Made by a program: the position numbers and the translations under genes
Assembly (NCBI GenBank): GCA_964604915.1
Contig: CAZSAA010000044.1
Location: 1-5,331, forward strand
Length of the DNA stretch: 5,331 nt
Source of the DNA: CAZSAA01 sp964604915
GTDB taxonomy: Bacteria > Patescibacteriota > Patescibacteriia > Patescibacteriales > UBA12465
Direction: 5' to 3'
The notes under the pieces: generated by a model
The model's database searches: none
Seen by the model: only the letters and a program-made list of their open reading frames with translations
Told to the model about the DNA's origin: nothing
Shown here: piece by piece, positions 5,006-5,331 of the stretch
How positions within the stretch are numbered: the stretch's first letter is position 1
Layout of the letters: every line of letters begins with the position of its first letter

Positions 5006-5049
5006 TGGAGCCGTTTTCGGGGATCGAACCCGAGACCTCTTCCTTACCA
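5006..5049 (-). pseudogene. 3' half of tRNA-Thr (anticodon GGT), broken in the anticodon loop
   Basis: Read on the minus strand from 5049, every position from U33 to the CCA end is present. These are T33, anticodon GGT (5046-5048), A37 A38, 3' anticodon stem GGAAG, variable AGGTC, T arm TCGGG-TTCGATC-CCCGA, acceptor strand AAACGGC, discriminator T (5009) and CCA (5006-5008). The anticodon-loop and variable-loop sequence is typical of tRNA-Thr. The 5' half should be a GCCGTTT acceptor, a D arm and a CTTCC stem, and it is not joined. The bases before T33 read ATTTAA and cannot pair with GGAAG. I find no 5' half in the remaining bases to the window end or downstream of the CCA. It is therefore either a displaced 3' fragment left by integration into tRNA-Thr, or the 3' exon of an interrupted gene. 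Confidence 0.85.
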
Positions 5050-5249
5050 TTAAATAGTCCCACCTCTTTATTCCGGAATCAATTGAATTCATTAAAGAAA
5101 GTTGAAGTTTTGCCATAAACGCCTGTATTATTACCTAGACCCATTTACCACCCAGTTTCTAGCTAATAAAAAGTGCTCAATCCTTGCAATACTGCATTAA
5201 AACTATTTAGTTGTTAAGATGATCTAATCTACTTAACATTTTACCGGAC
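5050..5249. other. AT-rich region with no supported gene, upstream of the broken tRNA
   Basis: About 200 bases with no convincing coding frame on either strand. GC is about 35% over 5101-5280 by hand count, below the protein genes to the left. It contains an imperfect inverted repeat at 5197-5217. A short minus-strand frame crosses the tRNA fragment, but I regard it as spurious. I looked for the tRNA-Thr 5' half and for group I intron core sequences here and saw neither. The composition and the tRNA fragment at its edge suggest the end of an inserted element; this is inference. Confidence 0.5.
5197..5217. repeat. Imperfect inverted repeat, TTAA-AACTA / TAGTT-TTAA
   Basis: TTAAAACTA and TAGTT-g-TTAA are mirror arms with a 2-base centre and one bulged G, inside the AT-rich flank of the broken tRNA. 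It could be a protein-binding site, such as a recombinase arm site, or chance in AT-rich DNA. Confidence 0.35.
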
Positions 5250-5330
5250 CTACGCGAATCTAGCAAGTTTAAATTTGCTCATTTGCGCTGCAATGTCATC
5301 ATCCGATAATGAGCGGAGATACTTCAAAGT
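5250..5330 (-). CDS. Possible C-terminal end of an unknown protein, cut by the window edge
   Basis: One minus-strand frame is open from the window edge for 26 codons and ends in TAG at 5250-5252. It reads TLKYLRSLSDDDIAAQM followed by SKFKLARFA. The LSDDDIAAQM part resembles the first helix of a helix-turn-helix (LSDEEIAxxL), and the basic tail could bind DNA. That would fit a recombinase, endonuclease or regulator of a mobile element, but 26 residues cannot decide this and I give no function. A competing plus-strand frame starts with ATG at 5293 and is also open to the edge. It has no Shine-Dalgarno and looks less protein-like. Confidence 0.35.
   Translation of the reverse strand, partial: TLKYLRSLSDDDIAAQMSKFKLARFA
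5262..5279. repeat. 18-bp near-perfect palindrome centred on TTTAAA
   Basis: AGCAAGTTTAAATTTGCT is self-complementary at 8 of 9 pairs; the exception is G5267 against T5274. It falls within the possible C-terminal coding fragment. It could be a dimeric protein's binding site or chance. Confidence 0.4.
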
Positions 5331-5331
5331 C

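Noticed and set aside
4934..5116. 60-residue minus-strand frame across the tRNA fragment
   Set aside because: Its KRSRVRSPKTAP-like part is a typical artefact of translating a tRNA T arm, and it also runs through the terminator and the SPFH promoter region.
5006..5331. tmRNA 3' end in place of a tRNA-Thr fragment
   Set aside because: The fragment has a full anticodon-loop 3' side and a standard 5-base variable loop. No proteolysis-tag frame ending in Ala-Ala-stop and no tmRNA 5' end are visible upstream.
5050..5331. Group I intron interrupting tRNA-Thr
   Set aside because: I saw no recognisable group I core elements, and the base before the U33/G34 junction is T rather than the required terminal G. 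It is not fully excluded because the upstream exon would lie outside the window.
1..5331. CRISPR array, insertion sequence or long direct repeats
   Set aside because: I found no regularly spaced repeats, no transposase sequence and no terminal inverted repeats.

Overview
The window is a compact stretch of bacterial chromosome with every gene I can support on the minus strand, so transcription runs from high to low coordinates. The gene types (a solitary small VirB2/TrbC-like T4SS pilin, an SPFH protein paired with an unfamiliar membrane protein, an AI-2E family permease), the small intergenic gaps, and the scarcity of Shine-Dalgarno sequences suggest a Patescibacteria/CPR-type genome (for example a Parcubacteria-like lineage). 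That assignment is inference from gene content, not a phylogenetic result. TGA is used as a stop codon before mutM, which argues against the lineages that recode it.

In transcription order from the right edge: (1) 5050-5331 is AT-rich (about 35% GC over 5101-5280, against roughly half in mutM). It holds a possible C-terminal piece of a coding region and two short palindromes. (2) 5006-5049 is the 3' half of a tRNA-Thr(GGT) gene, broken in the anticodon loop, with an encoded CCA end and followed by its own terminator. This looks like a displaced attachment-site fragment at the edge of an integrated element, or the downstream exon of an interrupted tRNA. (3) 3075-4871 is a two-gene operon with its own promoter: an SPFH/band-7 protein, then a 236-residue three-helix membrane protein with a very acidic N-terminus, closed by a strong terminator. 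(4) 2623-2985 is a T4SS pilin-like protein with its own extended -10 promoter. (5) 2491-2573 is tRNA-Tyr(GTA). The -35 box of its near-consensus promoter lies in the loop of the pilin terminator hairpin. (6) 1387-2386 is a 34-residue membrane peptide followed by mutM (formamidopyrimidine-DNA glycosylase), behind an extended -10 promoter. (7) 1-1313 is rpmG (ribosomal protein bL33) with its own promoter, then an inverted repeat, then an AI-2E family transporter that runs off the left edge.

The units are mostly independent and tightly stacked, with terminator, promoter and next gene within tens of bases. mutM protects DNA from oxidised guanine, rpmG serves the ribosome, tRNA-Tyr serves translation, and the SPFH pair, pilin and permease belong to the envelope. 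The least explained parts are the broken tRNA-Thr with its AT-rich flank, the SPFH partner protein, and the nested terminator/promoter at tRNA-Tyr.
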